Shown here: positions 45,925 to 54,840 of the stretch, one piece after another
How positions within the stretch are numbered: the stretch's first letter is position 1
Layout of the letters: the number at the start of each line of letters is the position of its first letter
Origin: Ramlibacter alkalitolerans
GTDB lineage: Bacteria > Pseudomonadota > Gammaproteobacteria > Burkholderiales > Burkholderiaceae_C
NCBI RefSeq assembly: GCF_016722765.1
Contig: NZ_JAEQND010000009.1
Location: 57,501 to 121,500 of the forward strand
Direction of reading: 5' to 3'
DNA length: 64,000 nucleotides
Notes under the pieces: model-generated
Told to the model about the DNA's origin: nothing
The model's input: only the letters and a program-made list of their open reading frames with translations
Databases searched by the model: none
Made by a program: the position numbers and the translations under genes

Positions 45925-47103
45925 ATGCCGGACTTCACCGCGGTGGATGCCGCCTTGCGGCGGCGGATAGCCAACGAGGAACTCGCCGGCGCCTCCTATG
46001 CCGTGCTGCGCGGCACCGAGCTGGTCGCGCGGAACTGCCTCGGCCGGGCCGACCGCGAAGCGCAGGTCCCGCTGCGCGAGGATCACCTGTTCCGCGTCTT
46101 TTCCAACACCAAGCTGGTCACGAGTTGCGCGGCGCTGTGGCTGGTGGAGCAGGGCCGCATCGGCCTGGACGATCCGGTCGGCGAATACATCCCGGCCCTG
46201 CGCGCCTTGCGCGCGCTGCGGCCGGCCGCGCAGTCGCTGGACGACACCGAGGCGCTGCGCGAGCCCGTGCGACTGCGCCACCTGCTCACGCACACCGCCG
46301 GCTTCACCTACGCCTTCCTGCAGCCGAATGCGCCGATCGCCAAGGCCTACATGGCCGCGGGCCTGGCCGATCCGGCGCTCACGCTGGCGCAGATGGTGGA
46401 GGTGCTCGCACGCCTGCCGCTGCTGTTCCAGCCCGGCGCCGACTGGAACTACTCGGTCGCCACCGACGTGATGGGCCGCGTGATCGAGGTCGTCGCCGGC
46501 GAAGCGCTGGACGTGCATCTGCAGCGCCACGTCTTCGCGCCGCTCGGCATGCACGACACCTTCTTCTTCGTGCCGCCGCGCGAGCAGGGCCGCCTTGCGC
46601 GCCTGTACATCGGCGACCTGCGCGATCCCATGAAGCGCGGACTGCGGCGCGCCGACCACCTGCCGTTTGCCGGCGCCTACCTGCAACCGGTGCCGCGCCT
46701 GAACGCCGGCGGCGGCCTGGTCACCAGCCTGGGCGATTTCAGCCGGCTGCTGGCGGCGCTCGCCAACGGAGGCGCGCCCCTGCTGCAGGCGAAATCGCTG
46801 CCGCTGGTGTTCGACAACCAGCTGCCGCCCGGCCTCTGGATCGGCTTTCCCGACGCGCCGCGCACCATCGGCCGCGGCCACAGCTATGCCGGCTCGGTGA
46901 CGGTCGAAGCGTCCGATGCCGACCCCAGCAGCCGCCCCGGCGACCTGCAGTGGGGCGGCCTGGCCGCCACCAAGTGGTGGATCTGGCCCTCCCGCAAGGT
47001 CGCGGTCGCGCTCATGGCGCAGCGCTACATGGGCTCCGACCTGCCTTTCTGGCCGGAATTCAAGTCGCTGGTGTGCGCGGCCCTCGAAGGAAGCAGCCCA
47101 TGA
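45925..47103 (+). CDS. Serine hydrolase of the beta-lactamase (class C)/esterase fold
   Basis: The 392-aa protein has the S-x-x-K motif SNTK (Ser60, Lys63) in FRVFSNTKLVTS, RHLLTHTAGFTY, and the second motif Tyr in NYSVATDVMG (Tyr176). The third motif (HAG-like) is probably in RGHSYAG. It has no signal peptide, so it may act in the cytoplasm as an esterase or amide hydrolase, like EstB-type proteins. Its stop overlaps the following GH13 gene (ATGA). Confidence 0.87.
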   Translation: MPDFTAVDAALRRRIANEELAGASYAVLRGTELVARNCLGRADREAQVPLREDHLFRVFSNTKLVTSCAALWLVEQGRIGLDDPVGEYIPALRALRALRPAAQSLDDTEALREPVRLRHLLTHTAGFTYAFLQPNAPIAKAYMAAGLADPALTLAQMVEVLARLPLLFQPGADWNYSVATDVMGRVIEVVAGEALDVHLQRHVFAPLGMHDTFFFVPPREQGRLARLYIGDLRDPMKRGLRRADHLPFAGAYLQPVPRLNAGGGLVTSLGDFSRLLAALANGGAPLLQAKSLPLVFDNQLPPGLWIGFPDAPRTIGRGHSYAGSVTVEASDADPSSRPGDLQWGGLAATKWWIWPSRKVAVALMAQRYMGSDLPFWPEFKSLVCAALEGSSP

Positions 47104-48755
47104 TCAAGGACCTCTGGTACAAGAACGCGATCATCTACTGCCTGCACGTCGGGACCTACATGGACTCGAACGGCGACGGCATCGGCGATTTCGAGGGCCT
47201 GTCGCGCCGCCTCGACTACCTGCAGGGCCTGGGCGTCACCTGCCTGTGGCTGATGCCGTTCCAGAAGTCGCCGCGCAAGGACGACGGCTACGACATCAGC
47301 GACTACTACCAGGTCGATCCCTGCTTCGGCACGCTGGGCGACTTCGTCGACTTCACCAACCAGGCCAAGCAGCGCGGCATCCGCGTGATGATCGACCTCG
47401 TCATCAACCACACCAGCAACGAGCATCCCTGGTTCCAGGAAGCGCGCAAGGACCCGGCGTCGAAGTACCGCGACTTCTACGTCTGGTCGGACACGAAGCC
47501 GGCCGATGCCGAGAAGGGCATGGTGTTCCCCGGCGTGCAGAAGACGACGTGGACGCGCGACCCGGTCGCCGGCAAGTACTACTTCCACCGCTTCTACGAG
47601 TTCCAGCCGGACCTGAACACGCAGAACCCGCTGGTGCTGGCCGAGATCCGCAAGATCATGGGCTTCTACCTGGAACTGGGCGTGTGCGGCTTCCGCATGG
47701 ATGCGATGCCCTTCGTGATCCAGACCAAGGGGCCGGAGATCAAGAGCCGCGAGCGCTACGAGATGCTGCGCGAGTTCCGCGAGTTCCTGCAGTGGCGCCG
47801 CGGCGACGCCATCATCCTGGCCGAGGCGAACGTCGAGCCGAAGAACAACGTGCACTACTTCGGCGACGACGGCGAGCGGCTGCAGATGATGTTCAATTTC
47901 TGGGTCAACCAGCGCGTCTTCTATGCCCTGGCCACCGGCGACGCGCAGCCGCTGGTCAAGGCGCTGGAGCAGACGCGGGGCCGGCCCGAGAACGCGCAGT
48001 GGGGCCACTTCCTGCGCAACCACGACGAGCTCGATCTCGGCCGGCTCACCGAGGACCAGCGCCAGCAGGTCTTCGACGCGCTCGGGCCGGACAAGGACAT
48101 GCAGCTCTATGGCCGCGGCATCCGCCGGCGCCTGGCGCCCATGCTCAGTGGCGACCCCCGCAAGCTGCAACTCGCCTACAGCCTCATGTTCACCCTGCCC
48201 GGCACGCCGGTGATCCGCTACGGCGACGAGCTGGGCATGGGCGACGACCTCGCGCTGCCCGAGCGCAACTGCGCGCGCACGCCCATGCAGTGGTCCACCG
48301 AGCCGCACGCGGGCTTCACGCGCGCCAGCAAGCCGGTTCTGCCCGTGCTCGAAGAGGGTCCCTACGGCTTTCGCAAGATCAACGCGGCCGACCAGCGCCG
48401 CGACGCCGAATCGCTCCTGAACTGGACGGAACGCATCATCCGCATGCGCAAGGAAGTCCCGGAATTCGGGTGGGGCGACTTCACCGTGCTGGAGACCGGC
48501 AACGTGGGCGTGCTGGCGCTGCGCTACGACTGGCGCAACAACGCGGTGGTGGTCATCCACAACTTCCTCGGCGAAGCCACGGAGATCCGGATGCGCTCCG
48601 TCGACCAGAAGGGGCGGCAGTTGATCAACCTCCTGACGCAGGACCACAGCGAGGCCGACGGCCGCGGGGTACACCGCATCGTGATGGAGCCCTACGGCTA
48701 CCACTGGTACCGGGCGGGTGGCCTGGGCTACCTGCTGGACCGCACCAGCGCCTGA
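47100..48755 (+). CDS. GH13 alpha-amylase-family enzyme, trehalose-synthase-like
   Basis: The 551-aa protein begins KDLWYKNAIIYCLHVGTY, matching TreS-type enzymes. It has the GH13 regions DLVINHTS, GFRMDAMPF (Asp201, nucleophile), ILAEANVE (Glu242, acid/base) and LRNHDELDL (Asp309), and a C-terminal beta domain (VVIHNFLGEATEIRM). TreS interconverts maltose and trehalose; related genes are annotated more broadly as alpha-amylase family. No maltokinase or GlgE is present beside it, so the substrate is left open. Confidence 0.88.
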   Translation: MIKDLWYKNAIIYCLHVGTYMDSNGDGIGDFEGLSRRLDYLQGLGVTCLWLMPFQKSPRKDDGYDISDYYQVDPCFGTLGDFVDFTNQAKQRGIRVMIDLVINHTSNEHPWFQEARKDPASKYRDFYVWSDTKPADAEKGMVFPGVQKTTWTRDPVAGKYYFHRFYEFQPDLNTQNPLVLAEIRKIMGFYLELGVCGFRMDAMPFVIQTKGPEIKSRERYEMLREFREFLQWRRGDAIILAEANVEPKNNVHYFGDDGERLQMMFNFWVNQRVFYALATGDAQPLVKALEQTRGRPENAQWGHFLRNHDELDLGRLTEDQRQQVFDALGPDKDMQLYGRGIRRRLAPMLSGDPRKLQLAYSLMFTLPGTPVIRYGDELGMGDDLALPERNCARTPMQWSTEPHAGFTRASKPVLPVLEEGPYGFRKINAADQRRDAESLLNWTERIIRMRKEVPEFGWGDFTVLETGNVGVLALRYDWRNNAVVVIHNFLGEATEIRMRSVDQKGRQLINLLTQDHSEADGRGVHRIVMEPYGYHWYRAGGLGYLLDRTSA

Positions 48756-48767
48756 GGCCGGCCGCGC

Positions 48768-49208
48768 TCAGGCCCGTGACAGCTTGCGTTCGTTCAGCAG
48801 CCGGGCGACCCGCCGGGGCCCGCCCTCGACGGCCTCGACCAGGTCCAGCCGGGCATAGCGGAAGGCGTCGAGCACGGCCAGCATGTCGTCGCCGACCGGC
48901 ACGTCCAGCCCGCGCAGCGTGTTCAACGGCAGCGGCCGGTTGTTCCACAGCGCGGAGACGAAGGCCAGGATGTCGCGGGTATGGCGCGCGTCGCGCTCCT
49001 CCGCCCGGCGCAGCAGCCGGTCGAAGGCGGCGAGCCCGAGCTCGGTAGCCTGGTGGGAGCGCATTTCCTCGGCCAGCATGCGCGCGCGCTCCAGCAGGGT
49101 GCCTTCGTGGTCGACGCGCATGCGGTCGCCGCGGCCGACCACCAGCTGCACGCGGTTGATGCGTTCCAGGCTCGCGTGGTGCCGCCGCTCGCGTTCCGCG
49201 TGGTTCAT
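48768..49208 (-). CDS. Hypothetical protein, DUF7673-like (146 aa)
   Basis: The product is soluble with ELGLAAFDRLLRRAEERDAR, ILAFVSALWNNRPL and VPVGDDMLAVLDAFRYARLD, recalling the DUF7673 proteins of Burkholderiales, whose role is unknown. The first ATG of the frame is at 49244; 49208 was preferred because it follows the usual N-terminus and sits closer to a GGAAA-type site. Confidence 0.6.
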   Translation of the reverse strand: MNHAERERRHHASLERINRVQLVVGRGDRMRVDHEGTLLERARMLAEEMRSHQATELGLAAFDRLLRRAEERDARHTRDILAFVSALWNNRPLPLNTLRGLDVPVGDDMLAVLDAFRYARLDLVEAVEGGPRRVARLLNERKLSRA

Positions 49209-49410
49209 GGCCGCTTTCCTTTGTTGGCCGCCGGCGGCTGGCACGCACCGGCCGTGCGGTTTTTGTACTGCAGGAGGCGGCCGGCTGGTAAGAGGGCATT
49301 CCTGGGCAGGTGGCGTACCGCCGGCGCCACACTTCCGGGCCGCCGGAGGGTCTCCGGCTGGTCAGCCCGGCCGTGGTCAGGTAGTGTGAGGCCTCCCCCC
49401 GGGAGCATCG

Positions 49411-49686
49411 ATGGAATTCCTCAGCAACCTGCAGACCGACGTCAAACTGCTGCTCGTCGCCGGCGCCCTCGCCCTGATGGCGGCCCTGCTGAGCGCGACG
49501 AAACGCAACGAACACCGCTACATGGCCCTGTTCTCGATCGTGATGCTGGGCGCCGCCTACCGCTTCTACGCCCACGAGCGCGAGGACGAGGCCCTGGCAC
49601 GCGCACAGCAGCGCGCCGAAGCCCGCGCCCAGGCCGGCGCGCAGCCGACCGCCCGGACGGCTGCCGTCCGCACCAAGGCACACTGA
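49411..49686 (+). CDS. Small membrane protein (91 aa)
   Basis: Two hydrophobic segments (LLLVAGALALMAALL, about 13-28, and MALFSIVMLGAAYRFYA, about 38-54) are followed by an Ala/Arg-rich soluble tail (EDEALARAQQRAEARAQAGA). Probably an inner-membrane protein with a cytoplasmic coiled tail. No family was recognised. GGGAG lies 6 bases before the ATG. Confidence 0.7.
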   Translation: MEFLSNLQTDVKLLLVAGALALMAALLSATKRNEHRYMALFSIVMLGAAYRFYAHEREDEALARAQQRAEARAQAGAQPTARTAAVRTKAH

Positions 49687-49767
49687 ACCCCGGCTGCGCC
49701 CGGCGCAGTCAGGTCCCTGCAACGCCCGTCTTCGCCGCCGGCTGGCTGCCGGCCGGCGCTCGCGCGG

Positions 49768-50109
49768 CTACAGCCCGTGGTGGCAGTTGCCGGCAGAAGC
49801 CCTCGGCGTGTCGCCGACGCTGCTCGGTACGCCGTCGTCCATCTGCAGCGAGGTCTCCTGCACGCTGCCGCCGGCGGGCAGCGGCGTCGAGCGCTCCGCG
49901 GTCGTCAGCGGTGCGGCGCGCTCCTTCGCATCGTGCGCCTGCGGCGCCATGGACGGCGTGGTGAGCAGGGCCCCCGCGAGCGCCAGGCCGCCGAACACCG
50001 CGATGGCGCCGGCGCCCGCCCAGCGTGGACGCACACCGGGCATGCCCGGAGGCTGCGACACGCCCCGGGGTTCGAATTCAGGCTGCTGTTGACGAACGAG
50101 GTAGCACAT
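49768..50109 (-). CDS. Hypothetical membrane-anchored protein (113 aa)
   Basis: The ATG at 50109 has a strong AAGGAG seven bases upstream, which decides the start over longer options to 50187. One hydrophobic span (AGAIAVFGGLALAGALL, about 33-50) precedes a Pro/Thr-rich tail ending ASAGNCHHGL. The Cys-His-His ending could bind metal, but this is speculative. Confidence 0.6.
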   Translation of the reverse strand: MCYLVRQQQPEFEPRGVSQPPGMPGVRPRWAGAGAIAVFGGLALAGALLTTPSMAPQAHDAKERAAPLTTAERSTPLPAGGSVQETSLQMDDGVPSSVGDTPRASAGNCHHGL

Positions 50110-50134
50110 CGCGAGCTCCTTCGGCATCGGGGCC

Positions 50135-50142
50135 GCTAGTAT
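50135..50142 (+). promoter_or_regulatory. Putative -10 box for the dehydratase gene
   Basis: GCTAGTAT lies 44 bases before the ATG at 50186, giving room for a normal leader containing AAGGAGG (50164-50170). A divergent arrangement with the 113-aa gene makes this the likely plus-strand promoter. Confidence 0.35.
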
Positions 50143-50185
50143 GGACCTGCCGCACACAGATGCAAGGAGGCGATCGTTGCAAACC

Positions 50186-51151
50186 ATGACCCTGAACCTG
50201 CCCGGCTACGAGGAGGTGCTGGCCGCGGCCGAGCGCATCCGCGGCCATGCGCACCGCACGCCCGTGCTCACCTCGCGCACGCTCGACGAGGAGCTCGGCG
50301 CGCAGGTGTTCTTCAAGTGCGAGAACCTGCAGCGCATGGGCGCCTTCAAGTTCCGCGGCGCCTTCAATGCGCTGTCGCGTTTCGACGCCGCGCAACGCCG
50401 CGCCGGCGTGGTGACCTTCTCGTCGGGCAACCATGCGCAGGCCATCGCACTGTCCGCGCGCATCCTCGGCATGCCGGCCACCATCGTGATGCCCAGCGAT
50501 GCGCCCGCGGCCAAGGTGGCGGCCACCCGGGGCTACGGGGGCAACGTGGTGCTGTACGACCGCTACAAGGACGACCGCGAGCAGATCGGCCGCGACCTCG
50601 CCCGGGAGCACGGCCTCACGCTGGTGCCGCCCTACGACCACGCCGACGTGGTCGCCGGGCAGGGCACGGCCGCCAAGGAACTGCTGGAGGAGGTGGGGCC
50701 GCTCGACCACCTGTTCGTGCCGCTGGGCGGCGGCGGGCTGCTGGCCGGCACGGCGCTGGCCGCGCGCGCCCTGGCGCCGCAATGCCGGATCTACGGCGTG
50801 GAACCCGAGGCGGGCAACGACGGCCAGCAATCCTTTCGCAGCGGCGCCATCGTGCACATCGCCACGCCGCGCACGATCGCCGACGGCGCGCAGACGCAGC
50901 ACCTGGGGAACATCACCTTTCCCCTGATCCGCGCCAACGTGGACGACATCCTCACCGCGAGCGACGCCGAACTGGTCGCCTGCATGCGCTTCGCCGCCGA
51001 ACGCATGAAGGTGCTGTTCGAGCCGACCGGCTGCCTGGGCTTCGCCGCGGCACGGGCGCGCCGCGAGCAGTTGCGCGGCGCGCGGGTGGGCGTGATCGTC
51101 AGCGGCGGGAACGTGGACCTGGCGCGCTTTTGCGAACTGCTGGCGCAGTGA
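50186..51151 (+). CDS. PLP-dependent threonine/threo-3-hydroxyaspartate dehydratase (serine racemase-like)
   Basis: The 321-aa fold-type II enzyme has the PLP lysine Lys55 in MGAFKFRGAFNAL, SSGNHAQAIALSARILG, and a GGGGLLAGTA phosphate-binding loop. The motif and short length (no ACT domain) match threo-3-hydroxyaspartate ammonia-lyase or serine racemase/catabolic threonine dehydratase. Start choice is uncertain: AAGGAGG (50164-50170) is 15 bases from the ATG but only 6 from an in-frame TTG at 50177, so the real protein may carry three more residues. Confidence 0.87.
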   Translation: MTLNLPGYEEVLAAAERIRGHAHRTPVLTSRTLDEELGAQVFFKCENLQRMGAFKFRGAFNALSRFDAAQRRAGVVTFSSGNHAQAIALSARILGMPATIVMPSDAPAAKVAATRGYGGNVVLYDRYKDDREQIGRDLAREHGLTLVPPYDHADVVAGQGTAAKELLEEVGPLDHLFVPLGGGGLLAGTALAARALAPQCRIYGVEPEAGNDGQQSFRSGAIVHIATPRTIADGAQTQHLGNITFPLIRANVDDILTASDAELVACMRFAAERMKVLFEPTGCLGFAAARARREQLRGARVGVIVSGGNVDLARFCELLAQ

Positions 51152-51457
51152 TCAGCGCAGCGGCGAGGGCCGCGTACGGTGCACCCGCGATTCCGGCGGG
51201 AAGGTGAGCGTGGTGAGCTCCGAGGCGCCCAGGTCTTCGGAGGCGCGGCGGTCCGCGATCTCGGCGACCAGCCGGCGCAGGCCCACGGCCAGGGCGCCGG
51301 CCACGAGCAGCACGCTGGTGGCCAGCATCGGGCTGCGCGCGAGCGTGTTCATGCCCAGCATGGCAACCCCCAGCACGCAGGCAACGAGGCCCAGCGCAGC
51401 CACGCTGGCGAGAAGCTTGAGGAGGGCGGTGTCATGGGTACGTCTGGTTTGGAACAT
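51152..51457 (-). CDS. Small two-span membrane protein (101 aa)
   Basis: Hydrophobic segments about 13-35 (LLKLLASVAALGLVACVLGV) and 43-62 (MLATSVLLVAGALAVGL) flank a short turn, followed by a charged tail. No family was recognised. The stop codon abuts the convergent dehydratase stop directly. Confidence 0.65.
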   Translation of the reverse strand: MFQTRRTHDTALLKLLASVAALGLVACVLGVAMLGMNTLARSPMLATSVLLVAGALAVGLRRLVAEIADRRASEDLGASELTTLTFPPESRVHRTRPSPLR

Positions 51458-51719
51458 GTCGGGCCTCCGTCTTCAGTTTTAGCGGGCCCGCTCGGCCATG
51501 ACAAGATGCCGCTGGTGCCGACCTCGCCCCGAGAGGGGATCGGCGCAACAGCGACTGTCACACTCAGATACGTGGGTTGACATCCGGCCCGGATTCGGTG
51601 CTGCGCCTAGGCCAAATCCCTCCTGGGAGGTGACCGGACGCGCCGTGCAGGGGAGCCGGGTCTGCCGTACATTGGCAGCCGCCTTGCGCCGCACAGCGCG
51701 CACTTCCCACGGAGGAGAC

Positions 51720-51866
51720 ATGGCCAGGAAATTCCTGCTCGCACTGCTGCTGCCGCTGGCGGCCTGCTCCAGCATGACGCCCTACCACGCGCAGCCCTCG
51801 CCTTGCGACGCCGGCGAAAACAGCTACGCCTGCCAGGTCGAGCGTTACCACAACATCTCGGGCTGA
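51720..51866 (+). CDS. 48-aa lipoprotein
   Basis: A short signal peptide MARKFLLALLLPLAAC ends in a clear lipobox (Cys16) and leaves a 33-residue mature peptide with two further cysteines (SPCDAGENSYACQVERYHN). GGAGGAG is directly upstream of the ATG. The gap before it (51458-51719) holds no other gene. Small lipoproteins of this kind are often stress related; function unknown. Confidence 0.75.
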   Translation: MARKFLLALLLPLAACSSMTPYHAQPSPCDAGENSYACQVERYHNISG

Positions 51867-51917
51867 GCGGCCCGGGCGAAGGCCGGCCGCCGGCGCCATC
51901 GCCGGCCTGCAAGGGGG

Positions 51918-52052
51918 GGCCTGCCGGTGGGGGCGCAACTGCTGGGACGCGCGGAGTCCGAGGGGGTGCTGTTTTCCGTCGCGGCCCGGATCGAGAGGGA
52001 GCGGCCCTGGCGGCGCCTGGCGCCGCAGGAGGGGGAGCCGGCCGCCGCCTAG
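51918..52052 (+). pseudogene. Degraded 3' end of an amidase gene
   Basis: The frame GLPVGAQLLGRAESEGVLFS continues to a stop at 52052 and matches the last about 45 residues of amidase-signature enzymes (compare LPIGLQIVGP...GAILRVASAIER in the intact amidase at 44515-45921). No catalytic part lies upstream, and the upstream bases do not extend the similarity. It appears to be the residue of a deleted gene. The last 4 bp overlap the convergent 91-aa gene. Confidence 0.6.
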
Positions 52053-52324
52053 CGTGTCCGCACGCGGGTCGGCACCCGCGTGGTGGCCGCGAACAGTTCC
52101 GACGGCGGGGCCGGCTGTTCGAGGGCACCCGGCGCGGTGACCGAGGTATCCATCTGCGGCGGCAGGCTCGGGAACGCGCGCCGCAACCCGTACCGTGACA
52201 GCAGCTGGTGCGACTTGCAGCGCACGCAGAAATAATGGCGGCGGCCGGGCACGAACCGCATCCAGAAGGATCGGTTCAATCGCACCAGGTAAGCGACACC
52301 GCAGTCGCAAAGATTCAGTCTCAT
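52049..52324 (-). CDS. Small zinc-ribbon-like protein (91 aa)
   Basis: Residues 1-40 contain CDCG and YFCVRCKSHQ, that is two Cys pairs spaced as in a zinc ribbon, around a basic aromatic segment (LVRLNRSFWMRFVPGRRH). The C-terminus is Thr/Pro-rich and looks disordered. The ATG at 52324 has GGGGGAG upstream. Nucleic-acid binding is possible but unproven. Confidence 0.6.
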   Translation of the reverse strand: MRLNLCDCGVAYLVRLNRSFWMRFVPGRRHYFCVRCKSHQLLSRYGLRRAFPSLPPQMDTSVTAPGALEQPAPPSELFAATTRVPTRVRTR

Positions 52325-52481
52325 TGGGCTCCCCCTAGGAACTGTGAAAAATGTTACTAGCGAGGTGTTTGGGGACCAATGGACGAAAGTGCCTTTTTGC
52401 AGGCCCGTCCGACCGGCCGTCGACCGACGGCAAGGCATCTAGAGTGCATTCGACCGACACCAAGGTCCACCGGAGTTGCAA

Positions 52482-52748
52482 ATGCTAACAAAAGCCTTCG
52501 CCAGCGGCCGGATTCGCCGGGCCGATTACGACGCCGGGACGCGGCAGCTCGACCTGCACTGGGAAAACGGTTCCGTGCTGGCCTACAAGCACGTGCCCGA
52601 GGAGGTGTTCCGGCGCCTGTGCAGCGCACCGAACCCCGCCACCTACTGGGAGGACCGCATCGCCGAGGAGTATCCGAAGGGCACGCCCCGCACTTTGGCG
52701 CCGCGCCCCGGCGGCAAGACACTGGGCGACCTGTTTGGCGAGGACTAG
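52482..52748 (+). CDS. KTSC-domain protein (88 aa)
   Basis: The sequence [20 protein letters not shown] followed by [20 protein letters not shown] and [13 protein letters not shown] fits the KTSC domain, a small fold found beside lysyl-tRNA synthetase domains and alone. The ATG at 52482 has CGGAG 6 bases upstream, so the TTG two codons earlier was not used. Function of free KTSC proteins is unknown. Confidence 0.85.
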   Translation: MLTKAFASGRIRRADYDAGTRQLDLHWENGSVLAYKHVPEEVFRRLCSAPNPATYWEDRIAEEYPKGTPRTLAPRPGGKTLGDLFGED

Positions 52749-52756
52749 CGCGGCGC

Positions 52757-53278
52757 ATGAAGGACCTGCGTGCACTCGCCACCGCGTTCCCTTATGCGGG
52801 TCGACTGGAAAGCATCCTGCTGCGACCCGCCCGCGGGCAGCGGGCGCAGGCAATCGCATCCGTACAGGCGCTGGAGGGGCTGGGCCTGGCGGGCGATCGG
52901 GCGGCGGCCGGTCGCGGCGGCGGCAAGCGCCAGGTGACGCTGTTCCAGTCCGAGCACCTGCCCGTGCTCGCCGCGCTGCTGCGGCGCGCCGCGGTGGACC
53001 CTGCCGACCTGCGGCGCAATCTCGTGGTCTCCGGCCTCAACCTGCTGGCCGCGCGTGCGATGTTCCGCGACCAGGCCGTGCGCCTGCGCATCGGGGCCGA
53101 GGTGCTGCTGGAGATCAGCGGGCCTTGCGAGCCGTGCTCGAAGATGGAGGACGTCTTCGGCCCCGGTGCCTGGAACGCCCTCCGCGGCCATGGCGGCTTG
53201 ACGGCGCGCGTGCTGCAAGGCGGCACGATGGCGCAGGGCGATCCGGTGGCCTGCTTCGTGGTCCAGCACCCGGTGTAA
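52757..53278 (+). CDS. MOSC-domain protein
   Basis: The 173-aa protein consists of one MOSC domain: [48 protein letters not shown] and the conserved Cys region [11 protein letters not shown] (Cys124, Cys127). MOSC proteins carry sulfur or reduce N-hydroxylated compounds with molybdenum cofactor. It follows the KTSC gene after 8 bp. Confidence 0.9.
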   Translation: MKDLRALATAFPYAGRLESILLRPARGQRAQAIASVQALEGLGLAGDRAAAGRGGGKRQVTLFQSEHLPVLAALLRRAAVDPADLRRNLVVSGLNLLAARAMFRDQAVRLRIGAEVLLEISGPCEPCSKMEDVFGPGAWNALRGHGGLTARVLQGGTMAQGDPVACFVVQHPV

Positions 53279-53351
53279 CAGGCGCCGATGATGTCACCTT
53301 GCGTTGCACGGGGGAGGCACCTTCGGGCGTTATGCACCCCATGGTGCGAGG

Positions 53352-53359
53352 GCTACCCT
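53352..53359 (+). promoter_or_regulatory. Putative -10 box (GCTACCCT)
   Basis: GCTACCCT is 23 bases before the ATG at 53383, with AAGGGAGAG between. It resembles other GCTANNNT elements in this window. Confidence 0.3.
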
Positions 53360-53382
53360 GCCCCGCAGTAAAGGGAGAGAAC

Positions 53383-53841
53383 ATGCGAGAGAACCGACGT
53401 GCCGTCGCCGCGGCGCTTGCATTGGCGTGTCTGCCCTTCGTCTCGCTGGCCGACGAAGCGTCGGATGGCCGACTGCAGCCCTGTTGCAACGCACGCGTCG
53501 ACGCTTACCGCAACTTCACGCGCCAGCTCCTGGCCAATTGCTCGCGCTGGGTGGAAGTGCGCTATCGCGAGAGCATCTCGATCGTCAACGCGCAGAAACT
53601 GAGCGGCTGCATCGCCACCGGGATGCAGGACAGCCGCCTGCAACTCGAGGCGGCTCTGCGCGGCGTGCGCAGGAAGGCGGCGCGCAGCGCATTGCGGTCC
53701 TACCAGATCAGTTTCGAAAGCGCACTGGCAGGCGTGGCGCCCACCACCGACGAACCGGCCGCCGCCTACGACCAGCGCCAGAGTTCGCTGCGCCACCAGC
53801 TGGCGCACGCGTGGACCCGCTTCGAACTGGAGGAAAGCTGA
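53383..53841 (+). CDS. Secreted helical protein of unknown function (152 aa)
   Basis: The signal peptide RRAVAAALALACLPFVSLAD is followed by about 125 residues of predicted helix with Cys pairs (PCCNARVD, NCSRW, LSGCIATG). AAGGGAGAG lies upstream of the ATG. No family was recognised; a periplasmic four-helix protein is plausible. Confidence 0.65.
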   Translation: MRENRRAVAAALALACLPFVSLADEASDGRLQPCCNARVDAYRNFTRQLLANCSRWVEVRYRESISIVNAQKLSGCIATGMQDSRLQLEAALRGVRRKAARSALRSYQISFESALAGVAPTTDEPAAAYDQRQSSLRHQLAHAWTRFELEES

Positions 53842-53855
53842 GAGCCGGTCTTGCT

Positions 53856-53888
53856 CCCTCTCCCCCTGGGGAAAGGGTCGGGGGAGGG
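53856..53888. repeat. REP-like inverted repeat / bidirectional terminator
   Basis: CCCTC(T)CCCC and GGGGGAGGG pair around a CTGGGGAAAGGGT centre, directly between two converging genes (53841 and 53890). Elements of the form CCCTCTCCCC...GGGGAGGG are widespread intergenic repeats in proteobacteria, often acting as transcription terminators. Confidence 0.6.
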
Positions 53889-53889
53889 C

Positions 53890-54789
53890 TCAGCCCGCGC
53901 CGCGCACCAGTTCCAGCACCGCATCCGCAAACACCCGCGGCACTTCCTGCGGCATGTTGTGGCCCACCCCCGGCACGACCCGGTGCGAGCGTGGGCCGGT
54001 GAAGCGGTGCGCAGCCGCCTGCGCCGGCGCCGGAGGGCGCACGCCGTCATCGCTGCCGTCGAAGGTGATCGTCGGTACGGTGATCGCCGGCTGCGCGGCC
54101 AGCCGCCGCTCGATGTCGGCATAGGCGGGATCGCCGGCGACCAGCCCGAAGCGGTGCCGGTAGGAGTGGATCACCACCTCGACGAAATCGGGATTGTCGA
54201 AGGCGGCCGCGGAACGCTCGAAGCTCGCATCGTCGAAGTGCCAGGTCGGCGACCAGAGCTGCCACAGCAGGCGCGTGAGCGCGCGCCGGTCCTGCGCCAG
54301 CCCGGCGCGCCCGCGCTCGGAATGGAAGTAGTACTGATACCAGAGGCGCTGTTCGTTGGCCGGTGTGTCCGGCTCCAGCGCGCGGGCGATGTCCTGGATG
54401 TTGTAGCTGTTGTACGAGACCAGCCCGGCGCAACGCGCGGGCCACAAGGCCGCCACGACACAGGCCGCGCGCCCGCCCCAGTCGTAGCCGGCGAGCACGG
54501 CACGCGGCACCTGCAGCGCGTCCATCAGGGCCAGCAGGTCGGCCCCGAGCGCAGCCTGCTCGCCCGAGCGCGGTGTGCCGGAGTCGAGGAAGCGTGTCGG
54601 CCCGAAGCCGCGCAGGTAAGGCACGATGACGCGGCAGCCCGCATCCGCGAGCAGGGGCGCGACTTGCGCATACGCGTGGATGTCGTACGGGAAGCCGTGC
54701 ATCAGGAACACCGGCGGTCCGTCGGCGGGACCGCACCGGGACGAAGCGACTTCGAGGACGCCGGCGCGCGTGGTGTGCAGGGCTTGCAT
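53890..54789 (-). CDS. Alpha/beta hydrolase of the epoxide hydrolase/haloalkane dehalogenase type
   Basis: The 299-aa protein has VFLMHGFPYD (oxyanion region), YLRGFGPT, the nucleophile elbow GYDWGGRAA with Asp103, and a late His in VPGVGHNMPQE. An Asp nucleophile followed by Trp is the mark of epoxide hydrolases and dehalogenases, not esterases. No signal peptide. Confidence 0.87.
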   Translation of the reverse strand: MQALHTTRAGVLEVASSRCGPADGPPVFLMHGFPYDIHAYAQVAPLLADAGCRVIVPYLRGFGPTRFLDSGTPRSGEQAALGADLLALMDALQVPRAVLAGYDWGGRAACVVAALWPARCAGLVSYNSYNIQDIARALEPDTPANEQRLWYQYYFHSERGRAGLAQDRRALTRLLWQLWSPTWHFDDASFERSAAAFDNPDFVEVVIHSYRHRFGLVAGDPAYADIERRLAAQPAITVPTITFDGSDDGVRPPAPAQAAAHRFTGPRSHRVVPGVGHNMPQEVPRVFADAVLELVRGAG

Positions 54790-54840
54790 GGGGCGAGCTT
54801 GCCACTGCGACGGCGAAATGCCAAAGCGCTTTCGCCGCGC

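Noticed and set aside
44367-47099. Plus-strand open frame running over the amidase and serine hydrolase and into the GH13 frame
   Set aside because: It is the upstream frame extension of the GH13 gene; the translated part before 47100 is Arg/Pro/Ala-rich noise, and the real genes have own starts and conserved motifs.
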